Of a DNA stretch of 64,000 nucleotides, positions 8,960 to 17,438 are shown in pieces. Position numbers and translations under genes: made by a program. This stretch comes from Nitrosarchaeum sp. (GTDB lineage Archaea; Thermoproteota; Nitrososphaeria; Nitrososphaerales; Nitrosopumilaceae): positions 62,001 through 126,000 of the forward strand of contig JAGXTE010000058.1 of the NCBI GenBank assembly GCA_018334095.1. Direction: 5' to 3'. Under the pieces are notes generated by a model. That model was not told the DNA's origin. It saw only the letters and a program-made list of their open reading frames with translations, and did not search any database. Position 1 is the stretch's first letter; the number at the start of each line of letters is the position of its first letter.

Positions 8960-10146
8960 AATATCCTAAAGATGGAAAATTTGGAGAGTTTGGCGGCAAG
9001 TACATTCCAGAAACACTTGTTCCTGCAATTGAGGAGTTAGAAGAAAACTATCTCAAATTCAAAGAGAATAAAGAGTTCAAAAAAGAATTAGATTACTACC
9101 TAAAACAATACGCTGGAAGACCGACTCCATTGTACTATGCAAAAAATTTGACAGAGAAATGCGGTGGTGCTAAAATTTATCTAAAAAGAGAAGATCTGTT
9201 ACATGGAGGAGCTCATAAAATAAACAACACATTAGGGCAGGCATTACTTGCAAAAAAGATGAATAAAAAAAGAATCATCGCAGAAACTGGAGCAGGTCAA
9301 CACGGAGTAGCAACAGCTATGGCATGTGCAGTTTTAGGAATGAAATCCGAAGTATACATGGGTTATAAAGACACCATACGACAAAAGCTAAATGTATACA
9401 GAATGAACATGTTAGGTTCTAAAGTTCATCCGGTAAAATCAGGCTCAAAAACACTTAAAGATGCAATCAACGAGGCAATCAGAGATTGGATTACAAATGT
9501 TGAAGATACATATTATTTACTTGGTTCTGCAGTAGGTCCACATCCATACCCTGTGATGGTAAGAGATTTTCAAAGTGTGATTGGAGAGGAGATCAAGACC
9601 CAGATGAAAAAATTATCAAATAAAACACCAGATACGGTAATTGCTTGTGTTGGCGGTGGGTCAAATGCAATCGGGACATTTTATCCGTTAGTCGATACAA
9701 ATACAGAGATCATAGGAGTAGAAGCCGCAGGCAAAGGATTAAAATCAAAATATCATTCTGCAACATTATCTGCAGGTAGTAAGGGCGTACTTCATGGAAT
9801 GATGACTTATCTATTACAAGATGATGAAGGACAGGTTACAGAGACACATAGTATTTCAGCAGGACTAGATTATCCTGGAGTTGGTCCAGAACACGCATAT
9901 CTTAAAGATACTAATCGTGTAAAGTATCATTCTGCAACAGATGTCGAAGTCATAGATGCATTTTTGATGTTGACAAGAACAGAAGGAATCATTCCAGCTT
10001 TAGAGTCAGCCCATGCAATAGCTGAAGCAATGAAAGTTGCAAGAAAAAGCAAAAAATCAGAATCAATAGTAGTTACACTTTCAGGAAGGGGTGACAAAGA
10101 CGTAGAAGAAGTCCAAAGGTACTTGAGTAAAAATGACAAGAATTAA
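8956..10146 (+). CDS. trpB: Tryptophan synthase beta chain
   Basis: 396-aa PLP enzyme condensing indole with serine. The PLP lysine is Lys88 in HGGAHKINN, the substrate loop is [10 protein letters not shown], and [10 protein letters not shown] is the phosphate cup. The clear N-terminal COMM-type start ([13 protein letters not shown]) and length fit TrpB1 that works with TrpA, rather than the longer TrpB2. The TTG start lies inside the trpC stop (TTGA), so translation is likely coupled. Confidence 0.95.
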   Translation: MKYPKDGKFGEFGGKYIPETLVPAIEELEENYLKFKENKEFKKELDYYLKQYAGRPTPLYYAKNLTEKCGGAKIYLKREDLLHGGAHKINNTLGQALLAKKMNKKRIIAETGAGQHGVATAMACAVLGMKSEVYMGYKDTIRQKLNVYRMNMLGSKVHPVKSGSKTLKDAINEAIRDWITNVEDTYYLLGSAVGPHPYPVMVRDFQSVIGEEIKTQMKKLSNKTPDTVIACVGGGSNAIGTFYPLVDTNTEIIGVEAAGKGLKSKYHSATLSAGSKGVLHGMMTYLLQDDEGQVTETHSISAGLDYPGVGPEHAYLKDTNRVKYHSATDVEVIDAFLMLTRTEGIIPALESAHAIAEAMKVARKSKKSESIVVTLSGRGDKDVEEVQRYLSKNDKN

Positions 10147-10936
10147 TGAAAAATTTGCAGAACTCTCTACAAAGAATGAAAAAGCATTGATCACCTACAT
10201 AATGGTAGGATATCCAAATGAAAGTGCAACCCTATCAATAGTAAGAGGTCTAATCAAAGGAGGAGCAGACATAGTAGAATTAGGATTTCCATTTTCAGAT
10301 CCTCTTGCAGATGGACCAGTAATTCAAAATGCAAGCACGGTATCTCTAAACAATGGAACAAAGATCAAGAGTTTTTTTAACATTGTAAAAAAGATTAGAA
10401 GTGAAACAGATATTCCGCTAGTTTTAATGACATACACCAATATTTTGTATCATAAAGGATATACAAATTTTATTTCCGAAGCTAAAAAAGCAGGCATTGA
10501 CGGATTTATTCTTCCAGACATGTCAATTGAAGAATCAAAAGAGTACATTGAATCTGCTAAAAATATGGCAGATACTATATTTTTGATATCTCCAAATACT
10601 ACAAAATCAAGAATAGAAAAAATTGTAAAGACGTCGTCAGGATTTCTATATTTAGTTGCAGTTTATGGCACCACGGGAATAAAGACAGGAATCCAAAATT
10701 ATACACTAAAGGCAATCAAAGAAGTAAAAAAAATTACCAATGGAAAAATTCCAATAGGAGTAGGATTTGGTGTTTCAACACCAGAAGATGTACAAAAATA
10801 CATTGCAGCAGGAGCTGATGCAGTAATTGTAGGTAGTGCATTTTTGAAACTAATTGAAAAGACTCCAAAAAACAGTCTTGAAAAAAATATTACATCATTT
10901 ACCAAGAGTCTCAAAAAACAAACTATTCTCAAATAA
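10133..10936 (+). CDS. trpA: Tryptophan synthase alpha chain
   Basis: 267-aa TIM barrel that splits indole-3-glycerol phosphate to indole, which is channelled to TrpB. Catalytic Glu49 and Asp60 lie in [24 protein letters not shown] and [10 protein letters not shown] form phosphate-binding turns. It overlaps the end of trpB by 14 bp and is last in the operon. Confidence 0.94.
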   Translation: MTRINEKFAELSTKNEKALITYIMVGYPNESATLSIVRGLIKGGADIVELGFPFSDPLADGPVIQNASTVSLNNGTKIKSFFNIVKKIRSETDIPLVLMTYTNILYHKGYTNFISEAKKAGIDGFILPDMSIEESKEYIESAKNMADTIFLISPNTTKSRIEKIVKTSSGFLYLVAVYGTTGIKTGIQNYTLKAIKEVKKITNGKIPIGVGFGVSTPEDVQKYIAAGADAVIVGSAFLKLIEKTPKNSLEKNITSFTKSLKKQTILK

Positions 10937-10980
10937 TATTAAAAATATCAAAGCGATTGAAAAATTAATCAAATCTTGAT

Positions 10981-11067
10981 TTAGAGACGAACTTTACCAC
11001 ATTTTCTACAAGAAAGTGTTCCGTTTGAAACATACTCGTGATCACAAGTGTCAGTCTCTACCATCAT
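10981..11067 (-). CDS. 28-aa zinc-knuckle mini-protein
   Basis: Short ATG-to-TAA frame (ATG at 11067 or the adjacent one at 11064), beginning MMVETDTCDHEYVSN and ending LSCRKCGKVRL. C-x-H followed ten residues later by C-x2-C gives four zinc ligands in the layout of a minimal zinc ribbon. This is unlikely by chance in such a short frame. It is convergent with trpA. Confidence 0.45.
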   Translation of the reverse strand: MMVETDTCDHEYVSNGTLSCRKCGKVRL

Positions 11068-11479
11068 GTTTTGACTCTAAAAAATCTCAATATTATTGAA
11101 TAGTGATGAAAACGTTGAGTAGAAATGCAAAATCATTTTACATAATTCTGATAAAATTTAATTTTAAAATTAAAACAGATACTAGTTTAAATATACTATC
11201 AAGAAAAAAATTTACAAATTTTTCGTTAAAGAATAGTGGTCTGTCATTTTTGAAGGGAATTAGGGGGGGAACTTTATTTTAGGTAAAGACCACTAACTAG
11301 ATGTTCTCAATTAACTAAAGGCTTTATGAAATAAAAAATACCCGATAAAAATGCCAAACACTCGTTAAAAAAATTAAAAAATTTCGTACAAATGTAAGAT
11401 AGTAAGCCAAAGCATTAGATCGCATAGATTATGATTTGTTTAGCAAAACATACAAAAACAGGAGAATTGTTTTCTTAAT
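11068..11479. other. Long intergenic region before pyrG
   Basis: 412 bp with no protein-coding frame seen. It holds a TATA-like TTTAAATATAC (about 11185-11195), a 9-bp inverted repeat flanking a G-rich segment (listed separately), and AT-rich pyrG leader sequence. A GGAG lies near 11461, about 15 bp before the pyrG GTG. Confidence 0.4.
11215..11300 (+). ncRNA. Candidate structured RNA with terminal stem
   Basis: TAGTGGTCT (11234-11242) is perfectly complementary to AGACCACTA (11287-11295), closing a 44-nt loop that contains a run of seven G (GGGGGGG) in otherwise AT-rich DNA. A TTTAAATATAC box at about 11185-11195 would start transcription near 11215. No known RNA family is recognised; no C/D box pair is obvious. 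It could also be an attenuator-like element in the pyrG leader. Confidence 0.25.
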
Positions 11480-13081
11480 GTGCAGACTAAGCTAATTTTT
11501 GTAACGGGGGGAGTGATGTCTGGCCTCGGAAAAGGCGTTACAACATCATCGATTGCAAAATTATTACAACTAGCTGATCAAAAAGTATCATGTATCAAAA
11601 TAGATCCCTATCTAAATTATGACGCAGGTACCATGAATCCAGTTGCTCATGGCGAAGTCTTCGTTACAGAAGACGGAGGTGAATGCGATATGGACATAGG
11701 AAACTATGAGAGATTCTTAAACCAAAACATTCCAAAAAGTCACAACATTACGACAGCTCAAGTATACTCTACAGTTATCGAAGCGGAAAGAAAAGGAGAG
11801 TATCTAGGAGCATGTGTTCAAATCATCCCACATATTACAGATGAGATAAAAAATAAAATTAGAAAAATTGCAGAAGAAGAAAATCTTGACTTTTTAATTG
11901 TAGAATGTGGAGGAACTGTAGGAGACATAGAGTCACTTCCATTTTTAGAGGCACTAAGACAGATTAGAGTAGAAGAGGGACCACAGAATGTGATTTTCGT
12001 TCATGTAACACTTGCACCATCACTTGATGTAGTAGGTGAACAAAAGACAAAACCCACACAACACAGTGCACAAGAATTAAGAAGAATAGGAATTCAGCCA
12101 GACTTTTTAGCTGTAAGATGCAGTACTCCACTAGAAGAAAAGACAAAGAAAAAAATTGCATTATTTACTAATGTTACTGCAAATGACGTTTTATCATGTC
12201 ATGATGTAAAATCAATTTTTCAAGTACCACAGATACTGTATGATCAAGGAATTATGGATTCATTATTTACAAAGTTTGGAAAAGTTGGAATGGTAAATGC
12301 ATCAGCAAACTGGGATAAATGGAATGCCATAGCAGAATCAATGACAAATCATGAAGATAAAAAAGTAAAAATCGCCATGGTTGGAAAATACGTTACACTT
12401 GCAGATAGTTATGTTAGTGTAAATCATGCACTAAAACATGCAGGTGCAAAATTAGGAAATTCAGTTGAAATTGACTGGATTGATTCTGAAACAATTACAG
12501 ATTATAATATTTTATCAAAATATGACGGCATATTGGTACCAGGAGGATTTGGAACAAGAGGTTCCGAAGGAATAATAAAAACTGCAAACTATGCAAGAGA
12601 GAAAAACATACCGTACCTTGGTATATGTTTTGGATTTCAGTTAGCAGCAATTGCATTTGGAAGAAATGTTTTGAAATTAGAAGATGCAAACTCTACAGAG
12701 ATAAAAGCAGATACCAAAAACCCAATTGTCGATTTACTTCCAGAACAAAAAAATATTTTAGACATGGGAGGTTCATTGCGACTTGGCGCCAACGATGTTA
12801 AAATAAAACCAAATACAATATCACATAAAATCTACAATGCAGATACGATTAGCAAAAGACACAGACATCGATATGAAATCAATAAGGAATACATCCCAGA
12901 ACTTGAGAAAAACGGAATGATATTCTCAGCATATAGCGATGGCGGAAAGAGAATGGAGATGTTAGAGATTCCAACACATAAATTCTATCTGGGCGTTCAG
13001 TTTCATCCAGAATTTAACAGTAGACCAGGATATCCAGAGCCAGCATTTGAGGCATTTGTAAGTGCAGCATCACAGAAATAA
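11480..13081 (+). CDS. pyrG: CTP synthase
   Basis: 533-aa enzyme aminating UTP to CTP with glutamine and ATP. The N-terminal synthase domain starts [14 protein letters not shown] with the P-loop, followed by [15 protein letters not shown] and [12 protein letters not shown]. The C-terminal class I amidotransferase domain has the nucleophile Cys383 in YLGICFGFQ and the His/Glu pair in VQFHPEF near residue 515. GTG start; the ATG one base upstream is out of frame. It is convergent with the NAD kinase, with only 8 bp between stops. Confidence 0.96.
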   Translation: MQTKLIFVTGGVMSGLGKGVTTSSIAKLLQLADQKVSCIKIDPYLNYDAGTMNPVAHGEVFVTEDGGECDMDIGNYERFLNQNIPKSHNITTAQVYSTVIEAERKGEYLGACVQIIPHITDEIKNKIRKIAEEENLDFLIVECGGTVGDIESLPFLEALRQIRVEEGPQNVIFVHVTLAPSLDVVGEQKTKPTQHSAQELRRIGIQPDFLAVRCSTPLEEKTKKKIALFTNVTANDVLSCHDVKSIFQVPQILYDQGIMDSLFTKFGKVGMVNASANWDKWNAIAESMTNHEDKKVKIAMVGKYVTLADSYVSVNHALKHAGAKLGNSVEIDWIDSETITDYNILSKYDGILVPGGFGTRGSEGIIKTANYAREKNIPYLGICFGFQLAAIAFGRNVLKLEDANSTEIKADTKNPIVDLLPEQKNILDMGGSLRLGANDVKIKPNTISHKIYNADTISKRHRHRYEINKEYIPELEKNGMIFSAYSDGGKRMEMLEIPTHKFYLGVQFHPEFNSRPGYPEPAFEAFVSAASQK

Positions 13082-13089
13082 AACCCAGG

Positions 13090-14091
13090 TCATTCTATTT
13101 TGGATATCTCATAGATTTTTTGTCGTGCATCTCTAATTGAAACTTTCTTTTTTACATAGCCTTTTTTTAATAAATGACTTAGTGCCAATCTAACGGTTCT
13201 GCTTGGCAGTAATGTCTTATTTGCAAGATCTTTTTGAGTCAAGGCACCTTCATACTCTAGTGTTTTTAACAATAGTTTAGAACTAGGAGGCATACTAAGT
13301 AACTCTTCAGCAAGATGTACTTTTTTTGCAAGTGCAGATATTGCAGTAGAGTCTTTTTTTAGACGAATTATCTTAGCTGGTGGCAAATACTGGGTACATT
13401 CTACCATGCTGTTTACTTTGTATCTATCAAGACCATCAAGTACAACCTCACAGTGAAGTCTAGCTGATATATCGCTGATTTGAATAGAACTTTTGTTTGA
13501 TACTATGATTGGTCTTCGTGTAATATCTAAAGAGTTGACAGAAATTATTTCAAATACATCAGAATCATGAAACAGCATAGGACCACCAGCAGACATTGAA
13601 TATGCAGATGAACCGATAGGAGTAGAGATGATTATTCCATCACTATTATCGTGCCAAACCTCTTCATCGTTTACACGTAGTGTATGTTCCATCAACATTG
13701 CACTTTTTGATGAAAATACTGCAACATCATTTAAGACAGGATAGACATTTTTTCCGTCAATTTTTACTCCTAGTCTTGGCACTTCCTCAACTGTGTAATT
13801 TTGTTTTTTTAGTATTCTGACATAAGATGAAAATTCTCTAAGATCAATTTGAGCCAAAAATCCACTTGATTCACCCTCACTTATTCCAAGTACTGGAGAT
13901 ATGGAATCAAAGTGTCTATGAAAATAATTTCTGACACCCTTATCTCCTCCAAGTACCAAAACACAATCAGCGTGTTTTGCTTTTGATTTTGCAGTAATTA
14001 CAAATGATTCAATTTCCTCATCATCTAGAATTTTTTTAATTGTTTTTGCTGCAGAGTCAGTCGTACCAGAAGCATAGATACCTATTTGCAC
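13090..14091 (-). CDS. NAD kinase with C-terminal winged-helix domain
   Basis: 333 aa. Residues 1 to about 260 are an ATP-NAD kinase: LGGDKG at 47-52 corresponds to the GGDG motif, GISEGESSGFLAQI to the GxNxGxLGFL strand, and DGIIISTPIGSSAYSMSAGGP to the conserved nucleotide-binding signature. Residues about 268-333 form a MarR/ArsR-like winged helix (ALTQKDLANKTLLPSRTVRLALSHLLKKGYV). It should make NADP from NAD. The fused DNA-binding domain is unusual for the family and suggests a regulatory side role. The GGDKG variant and GESSGFL replace the commonest residues, so activity should not be assumed. GTG start. It follows the PfkB gene by 39 bp on the same strand. Confidence 0.85.
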   Translation of the reverse strand: MQIGIYASGTTDSAAKTIKKILDDEEIESFVITAKSKAKHADCVLVLGGDKGVRNYFHRHFDSISPVLGISEGESSGFLAQIDLREFSSYVRILKKQNYTVEEVPRLGVKIDGKNVYPVLNDVAVFSSKSAMLMEHTLRVNDEEVWHDNSDGIIISTPIGSSAYSMSAGGPMLFHDSDVFEIISVNSLDITRRPIIVSNKSSIQISDISARLHCEVVLDGLDRYKVNSMVECTQYLPPAKIIRLKKDSTAISALAKKVHLAEELLSMPPSSKLLLKTLEYEGALTQKDLANKTLLPSRTVRLALSHLLKKGYVKKKVSIRDARQKIYEISKIE

Positions 14092-14130
14092 AGTGAAATG
14101 AAACTAGGAGTTCAATAAAAGGATAAAGTA

Positions 14131-15000
14131 CTAAATTGTTCTATACTTTACCAAATTGTAAAAATATGAGGCATTAGTCTCAATTGCATGTTTTTGTGGT
14201 ATTTTTAGCAGACCTACCTGCTTTGAGTCAAGTGCAGCCTGAGCTGAACCGCCTGCAAAACACAAAGCCCAGAGAAAGTCTTTTTCTTTTAGCATAGTAC
14301 AACAAAATGTTGCACAGAAAATATCACCAATACCTGTGGTATCATATACTTCCTTGTTTGGCAAAGTAATGGAATAAATTTTATCTTTTACCAACAAAGA
14401 CACTTCAGTTTTGTTTGTAAATAATACATGTTCAACACCTTTTTTTTGCAATGCCATCATCATCTCATCATTTGTTCCATTTACAATTTTTTGAGACTCT
14501 TCAGGATTTACCTTGATTGCATTAACACCATTTAGATCAAGATCTGTATTTTCTAAAATGACATTTTTGTTTGAGTCAACTCTACGTAAAAATCCTTGTG
14601 GATCAACTAGAGTAAAATTAGAATCTTTTTTAATTTTAGAAAATATTTCAGATGAAATTTCATGAAAGATTGGTGTAATTAGTGAACCATCGGCATTGAT
14701 GGTATTATATTCAATTGGCTCACATTCATGTAATAGTTTTAAAGTTCTATCAGAACCGGTTATATTTATTGCAAATCTAGTAGTGAGGTTTTTAGAAAAA
14801 CCATTATCAAATTTAATTTTATTTTGAGTTAGGTATTGTTGTGGAAAATCTTTACCAAATTTTGTAAACAGAGATACGTCAAATTTGAGTTCTCTTGCAG
14901 TTAGACCAGCATAACAAGCTGCACCTCCAATTTGTTCATGAGTATCACCTTCAAGTGTAATTGAATCAATTGCACAGTGTGAAAATAATGCAAGTTTCAT
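14131..15000 (-). CDS. PfkB-family carbohydrate/nucleoside kinase
   Basis: 289-aa ribokinase-like protein. The N-terminal sugar site motif is EQIGGAACYAGLTAREL, and the C-terminal catalytic/anion-hole motif is DTTGIGDIFCATF (DTxGAGD consensus, Asp as catalytic base). It phosphorylates a small alcohol (sugar or nucleoside) with ATP; the substrate cannot be read from sequence. It lies upstream of the NAD kinase on the same strand, probably one operon of phosphotransferases. Confidence 0.85.
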   Translation of the reverse strand: MKLALFSHCAIDSITLEGDTHEQIGGAACYAGLTARELKFDVSLFTKFGKDFPQQYLTQNKIKFDNGFSKNLTTRFAINITGSDRTLKLLHECEPIEYNTINADGSLITPIFHEISSEIFSKIKKDSNFTLVDPQGFLRRVDSNKNVILENTDLDLNGVNAIKVNPEESQKIVNGTNDEMMMALQKKGVEHVLFTNKTEVSLLVKDKIYSITLPNKEVYDTTGIGDIFCATFCCTMLKEKDFLWALCFAGGSAQAALDSKQVGLLKIPQKHAIETNASYFYNLVKYRTI

Positions 15001-15024
15001 AAATTAAGTTCAAATAGTAATGAT

Positions 15025-15132
15025 TTAGTTTTTTGCATTGTTTTTATTGAAACATTCTTGACAAAGTAGGTTCCCTTTCATTATAACCAACTCCATATTT
15101 GATCTAAAGCAAACATGACATAAGCCACGCAT
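15025..15132 (-). CDS. 35-aa zinc-ribbon mini-protein
   Basis: ATG-to-TAA frame beginning MRGLCHVCFRSNMELVIMKG, then NLLCQECFNKNNAKN. Two C-x2-C knuckles 19 residues apart form a complete four-cysteine zinc ribbon. It lies just upstream of the PfkB/NAD kinase pair on the same strand (24-bp gap) and could be the first gene of that operon. Function unknown. Confidence 0.55.
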   Translation of the reverse strand: MRGLCHVCFRSNMELVIMKGNLLCQECFNKNNAKN

Positions 15133-15387
15133 AATATTTCAGTAATACTTGTTCTAACATTAAAACATGATCGGATTTCAAAAAAACAGTGCAAAGATGA
15201 TAAGAACCTAGAAGCACATATCTATCGATCAAATAATTTGGAATTTCATTCTCCAGACATATTTTGTGTAATACCAAGTGTTACATCATCATGAGATATT
15301 GGATAGAGAGCATAAGAAATTACTTACATTTTGAATGGGGGTATTCAAAGCACACAAGAATATAAGGAGGAGGAATCGATAAATTTC

Positions 15388-15675
15388 ATGCCACTTAAAC
15401 GTGCAAGTCGAGGTCGTACCAAAGGAGGTAAAGGATCCTCAGGAACAGTACAGTGTACAAACTGTGGATGTACCGTTCCAAAAGACAAAGCAAAGAAAGT
15501 CACTGGCAGAATCAATCTAGTCGAACACACTTTGGCAAAAGAACTACGAGCTCAAGGAGCATACATTGCATCACCAACAGTTTTGAAATGGTATTGTATT
15601 TCTTGTGCAATTCACTTTAAGATTTTAAAAATTAGATCTGAAGATAGCAGAAGACAACGTGGAAAACTACGTTAG
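15388..15675 (+). CDS. rps26e: 30S ribosomal protein S26e
   Basis: 95-aa small-subunit protein of archaea/eukaryotes. It starts MPLKRASRGRTKGGKGSSG and has a zinc-binding CTNCGC and a later CISC pair, followed by a basic tail (KIRSEDSRRQRGKLR). The ATG at 15388 is chosen because the S26e family begins at this sequence; earlier in-frame starts would add an acidic tail. AAGGAGGAGG at 15363-15373 is a strong Shine-Dalgarno, although about 15 bp from the ATG. Confidence 0.92.
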   Translation: MPLKRASRGRTKGGKGSSGTVQCTNCGCTVPKDKAKKVTGRINLVEHTLAKELRAQGAYIASPTVLKWYCISCAIHFKILKIRSEDSRRQRGKLR

Positions 15676-15888
15676 GAGTTTTCTTTAAAATATAATTGAA
15701 TTATTAATTTAAAATTAATTAAAAATTATTTTTGGATAGAAATTTTGCCCTTCTCAGATCGTGAAACAGTGAATCATTTTGTACTACAATCAATGCTCTA
15801 GTATTCTTCATTGTTGGGCAATATACTAATTCATTTAATATAAAAAAACGTTAGTTATGTTAAGATATTGATATTATTCGATAAGTAT

Positions 15889-16470
15889 CTATTCTGTTTT
15901 TTCTTTAATATTTTTAGCAGTAGTTATCATTCTTTGAACAAGTGTGATTCCTGCAATTACAACAACAATCATAACTGCAGGTTCCATATATCCAATTATT
16001 CCAATTATTGCAATAACTAGCAAACGTTCTGCTCTCTCACCAATGCCAATTCCTTGCATATTGATGTTAAGGGCATCAGATTTTGCTCTAGCATAGCTTA
16101 CCAGTAATGATAATGTGATTGCAAGCATTACAAGATATGGTTCGGCATACCCACCAATCAATAATCCTAAAAAGATTGCAACTTCGGCAATCTTGTCAAA
16201 CATTGAATCAAGATAGGATCCTTTCTTTGAAGTTTTTCCAGTTACCCTGGCGACTTGTCCATCAACCATATCAAAAAAACCAGATACGAGTAGCAAAACA
16301 CCACCAATAATCAATCCAAATTCAATTCCCATTCCATATACTATTGCAGATGCAAGTGCAAACAATAGACCTACAAATGTCCAAAAGTTTGGCGAAAGTC
16401 CAGTAGATGCAAACGTTTTTCCGATCTTTTCAAGTATTGGTTGCAGTGTTCCTCTGAGATTATTTAGCAT
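15889..16470 (-). CDS. CDP-alcohol phosphatidyltransferase (archaetidylinositol-phosphate synthase type)
   Basis: 193-aa membrane enzyme with about five to six helices. The full family motif is present: D67-x2-D70-G71-x2-A74-R75-x8-G84-x3-D88-x3-D92 (FFDMVDGQVARVTGK then GSYLDSMFDK), which binds Mg2+ and the CDP-lipid. In archaea, members of this length make archaetidylinositol phosphate, the precursor of inositol phospholipids; archaetidylserine or glycerol synthase is the alternative. It is monocistronic, with a 213-bp AT-rich gap to S26e. Confidence 0.82.
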   Translation of the reverse strand: MLNNLRGTLQPILEKIGKTFASTGLSPNFWTFVGLLFALASAIVYGMGIEFGLIIGGVLLLVSGFFDMVDGQVARVTGKTSKKGSYLDSMFDKIAEVAIFLGLLIGGYAEPYLVMLAITLSLLVSYARAKSDALNINMQGIGIGERAERLLVIAIIGIIGYMEPAVMIVVVIAGITLVQRMITTAKNIKEKTE

Positions 16471-16554
16471 TGTAAATTTCCCAATTGTATTTTCAACATA
16501 CTAATTTTATTTTTGTTAAATTTAAATTTCAAAACTATCACATCAAAAAGTAAT

Positions 16555-17436
16555 TTATTTATAATTTAATCGAGATAAATTCATAGCAATTAATGTAGAC
16601 ATTATCTTTGCTGCAATTGAGGCAGTAGCGCCATTATCGTATTGTGGGTTTAATTCTACTATATCAACACCCATTACATTCTTGTTTTCAAGTGAATAAA
16701 TTAAATCAAATAATTCTCGAGAGGTCATTCCTGCAGCTTCTGGGTTTCCTACACCAGGAGCATATGCAGGATCTAACACATCAAGATCAAAACTAGTATA
16801 AATAGAATCAAAAGACGATACAAAATCTTTTAGCATTTTAGGACCATTTCCTTCTCTTACTTGTTTGTCTGTGATGGTTTTGATATTATGTTCTTTTAAA
16901 AATTCAAGTTCTTCTTTTACAAAAGCACGGGCACCAACATGTAATATGTTATCAGCACCTCTCTGTTCTACAATCCTTCTAAGATATGCAGCATGACTTA
17001 ATTTTGTATTGGCAAATTCATCACGTAGATCATAATGAGCATCAAACACGACATAACCAGTTTCTTTTGGGAAACTCATGTATGTACCAAATGTAAGTGA
17101 GTGTTCCCCACCTAAAATGAACAATTGTTTTTTCTTTTCAACTAGTTCTTTTGTGATCTTACCAACCATGTCAATCATCTCACTTGCAACAACTGTATGA
17201 GTGGTATTTCCCAGATCTTCAATATTTACAGATTCTAAATCAATACCAAATTGTGGATGAAATATCTCAATATTGTTAAAAGCGTCACGAATTACATCAG
17301 GTCCAAATCGGCATCCAGGCTTGTAAGAATGAGTTGAATCAAATGGAATTCCAAATACTGTAGCTACAGGCTCAGAATCACTAGATGAAGCAGTAATCAT
17401 TGGATTTCTATTCATGTATAAATCAAGAAAACTCAT
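16555..17436 (-). CDS. speB: Agmatinase / arginase-family ureohydrolase
   Basis: 293 aa. Metal-binding motifs of the dinuclear Mn ureohydrolases are intact: GGEHS, FDAHYDLRDEF (DAHxD) and SFDLDVLDPAYAPG (SxDxDxxDP). The N-terminal GIPFDSTHSYKPGCRFGPDVIR is typical of agmatinases, which convert agmatine to putrescine and urea. Urea release is of interest in an ammonia oxidiser, but that link is inference. It starts 2 bp after thrS on the same strand. Confidence 0.87.
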   Translation of the reverse strand: MSFLDLYMNRNPMITASSSDSEPVATVFGIPFDSTHSYKPGCRFGPDVIRDAFNNIEIFHPQFGIDLESVNIEDLGNTTHTVVASEMIDMVGKITKELVEKKKQLFILGGEHSLTFGTYMSFPKETGYVVFDAHYDLRDEFANTKLSHAAYLRRIVEQRGADNILHVGARAFVKEELEFLKEHNIKTITDKQVREGNGPKMLKDFVSSFDSIYTSFDLDVLDPAYAPGVGNPEAAGMTSRELFDLIYSLENKNVMGVDIVELNPQYDNGATASIAAKIMSTLIAMNLSRLNYK

Positions 17437-17438
17437 TT

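Noticed and set aside
15719-15811. Minus-strand 30-aa frame MKNTRALIVVQNDSLFHDLR...
   Set aside because: The composition looks protein-like, but there is no motif and no upstream start site, and it sits in the AT-rich gap after S26e. Could be re-examined by conservation.
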